From: Rhytidiadelphus loreus
Taxonomy: Eukaryota > Streptophyta > Bryopsida > Hypnales > Hylocomiaceae
DNA length: 64,000 bases
Reading direction: 5' to 3'
Assembly (NCBI GenBank): GCA_947034895.1
Contig: OX344764.1
Span: 72,583,348-72,647,347 of the forward strand
The notes below the pieces were generated by a model, which worked only from the letters and a program-made list of their open reading frames with translations, did no database searches and was not told the DNA's origin. A program made the position numbers and the translations under genes. Shown here piece after piece: positions 63,225 through 64,000 of this stretch; the first letter of the stretch is position 1; each line of letters begins with the position of its first letter.

Positions 63225-64000
63225 TTAACCCCTAAAGGACCAAGTGTTCCCTCTAGGGACAAATGGATTTCGGGCAGGTATCTACGGGCTGAATTTTACT
63301 CCTGATTTTTTGAAACTTTTTTTGAAGATAGAAAAACTGATTACCTTTGTGGGAATATTTTTTTTTTTTCCAATCGGTGCCCAGGAACAAAAGTTATGCC
63401 CATATAGCTCAAAACAGGGGAGACCGGGCAGCAAAAAAAAATTTGAAAATTTTGAATTTTTTTTTCTAAATTTTTTTCCCTCATATATTCTATTTTTGTT
63501 TATCCGGAAAGATTTTATTAATTTCATTTGGATTTTTTATGAGAAAGTTATGGACAATCTTGTTTTTCGGGCAATTAGAGCATCTTCTTGAAAAAATAAC
63601 TTGTTGGATTCATTTCTGAATGCAATTTTGACAATTTTTCAAAAAAAAAGTTCCACATGGTTTAGTTTTCTTGCTAGAACAATCTCACTGTGGAGATTAG
63701 TGCATTTTAATTCTATCTTAGATATATTAATAAAATAGATTTTCATTCAATCTCGTATCTACTTCTATTCTACAATTTTTTTCATAATGAAAATTAAGTT
63801 TTTTGAAAACCTTTTTTTTCCTAGACTTTCAACTCAATTCTCCACTATAACAGTTTAAAGCTCAAAACTCTGTAGTGCAAAAAATTTAAGTTAAAAATGT
63901 TCAAAGTCAAATAATCTAGTTTCGCAATGTGCTGAAAAACATGTTTTTTTCACTTTAAACGCAGTATCTTGCAATTTGTACGATGAAAAATTCTGAAATT
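63225..64000 (+). mobile_element. TTAA-type element, runs off the window
   Basis: Begins TTAACCCCTAAAGGACCAAG and is homologous to 62,241-63,045 and, inverted, to 22,152-22,614. The 115-codon frame inside (63,244-63,591) is hydrophobic and AT-driven, not a recognised protein. The right end is outside the window. Confidence 0.7.

Noticed and set aside
63244..63591. 115-codon plus-strand frame
   Set aside because: It lies inside a TTAA-type element, is Phe/Lys/Ile-rich from AT runs, and the homologous copy at 62,241 does not keep it open.

Overview
This is nuclear DNA from a land plant, most likely a seedless one (bryophyte or lycophyte grade). The evidence is intron-rich plant genes with GT-AG introns, plant-type TTTAGGG motifs, a SCAR/WAVE gene, and a PHYLLO gene that still has a complete isochorismate synthase module, which seed-plant PHYLLO has lost. 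The species cannot be named from the sequence. Genes occupy less than half of the window; the rest is AT-rich and repeat-laden.

Region 1 (1-18,601, minus strand) is PHYLLO, a fused menF-menD-menC-menH gene for the early steps of phylloquinone (vitamin K1) synthesis. I traced 33 coding exons in a continuous frame, about 1,963 residues to the window edge; the C-terminal end of the menH module lies outside. Region 2 (18.7-26.1 kb) has no genes. It holds a 57-bp minisatellite just upstream of PHYLLO, a 1-kb tandem duplication built on a GGCGCC-centred palindrome, a truncated TTAA-flanked element, AT-rich DNA and a 64-bp minisatellite.

Region 3 (27,985-34,098, plus strand) is a SCAR/WAVE gene with a well-preserved N-terminal SCAR homology domain but a weakened C-terminal Arp2/3-activating end. 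Region 4 (34.1-40.4 kb and 56.8-64 kb) is a graveyard of small inverted-repeat elements, many flanked by TTAA.

Region 5 (40,389-56,792) is the most unusual part: a 16.4-kb Mutator-like (MULE) transposon with inverted ends, a perfect 10-bp target-site duplication and a related unoccupied site nearby. It interrupts one of the TTAA elements. It carries two divergent genes. The plus-strand gene is a transposase (GCM/WRKY-type zinc finger, DDE core, SWIM finger). The minus-strand gene joins a ParB-like domain to a beta-class (N6-adenine/N4-cytosine type) DNA-methyltransferase fold. Each gene is otherwise open but has a single in-frame stop. A ParB-methyltransferase gene as cargo of a plant MULE looks phage- or bacteria-like and is the best candidate for an undescribed system. 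Between the two genes lie a GC-rich repeated block and an exon-like fragment that may be captured host DNA.
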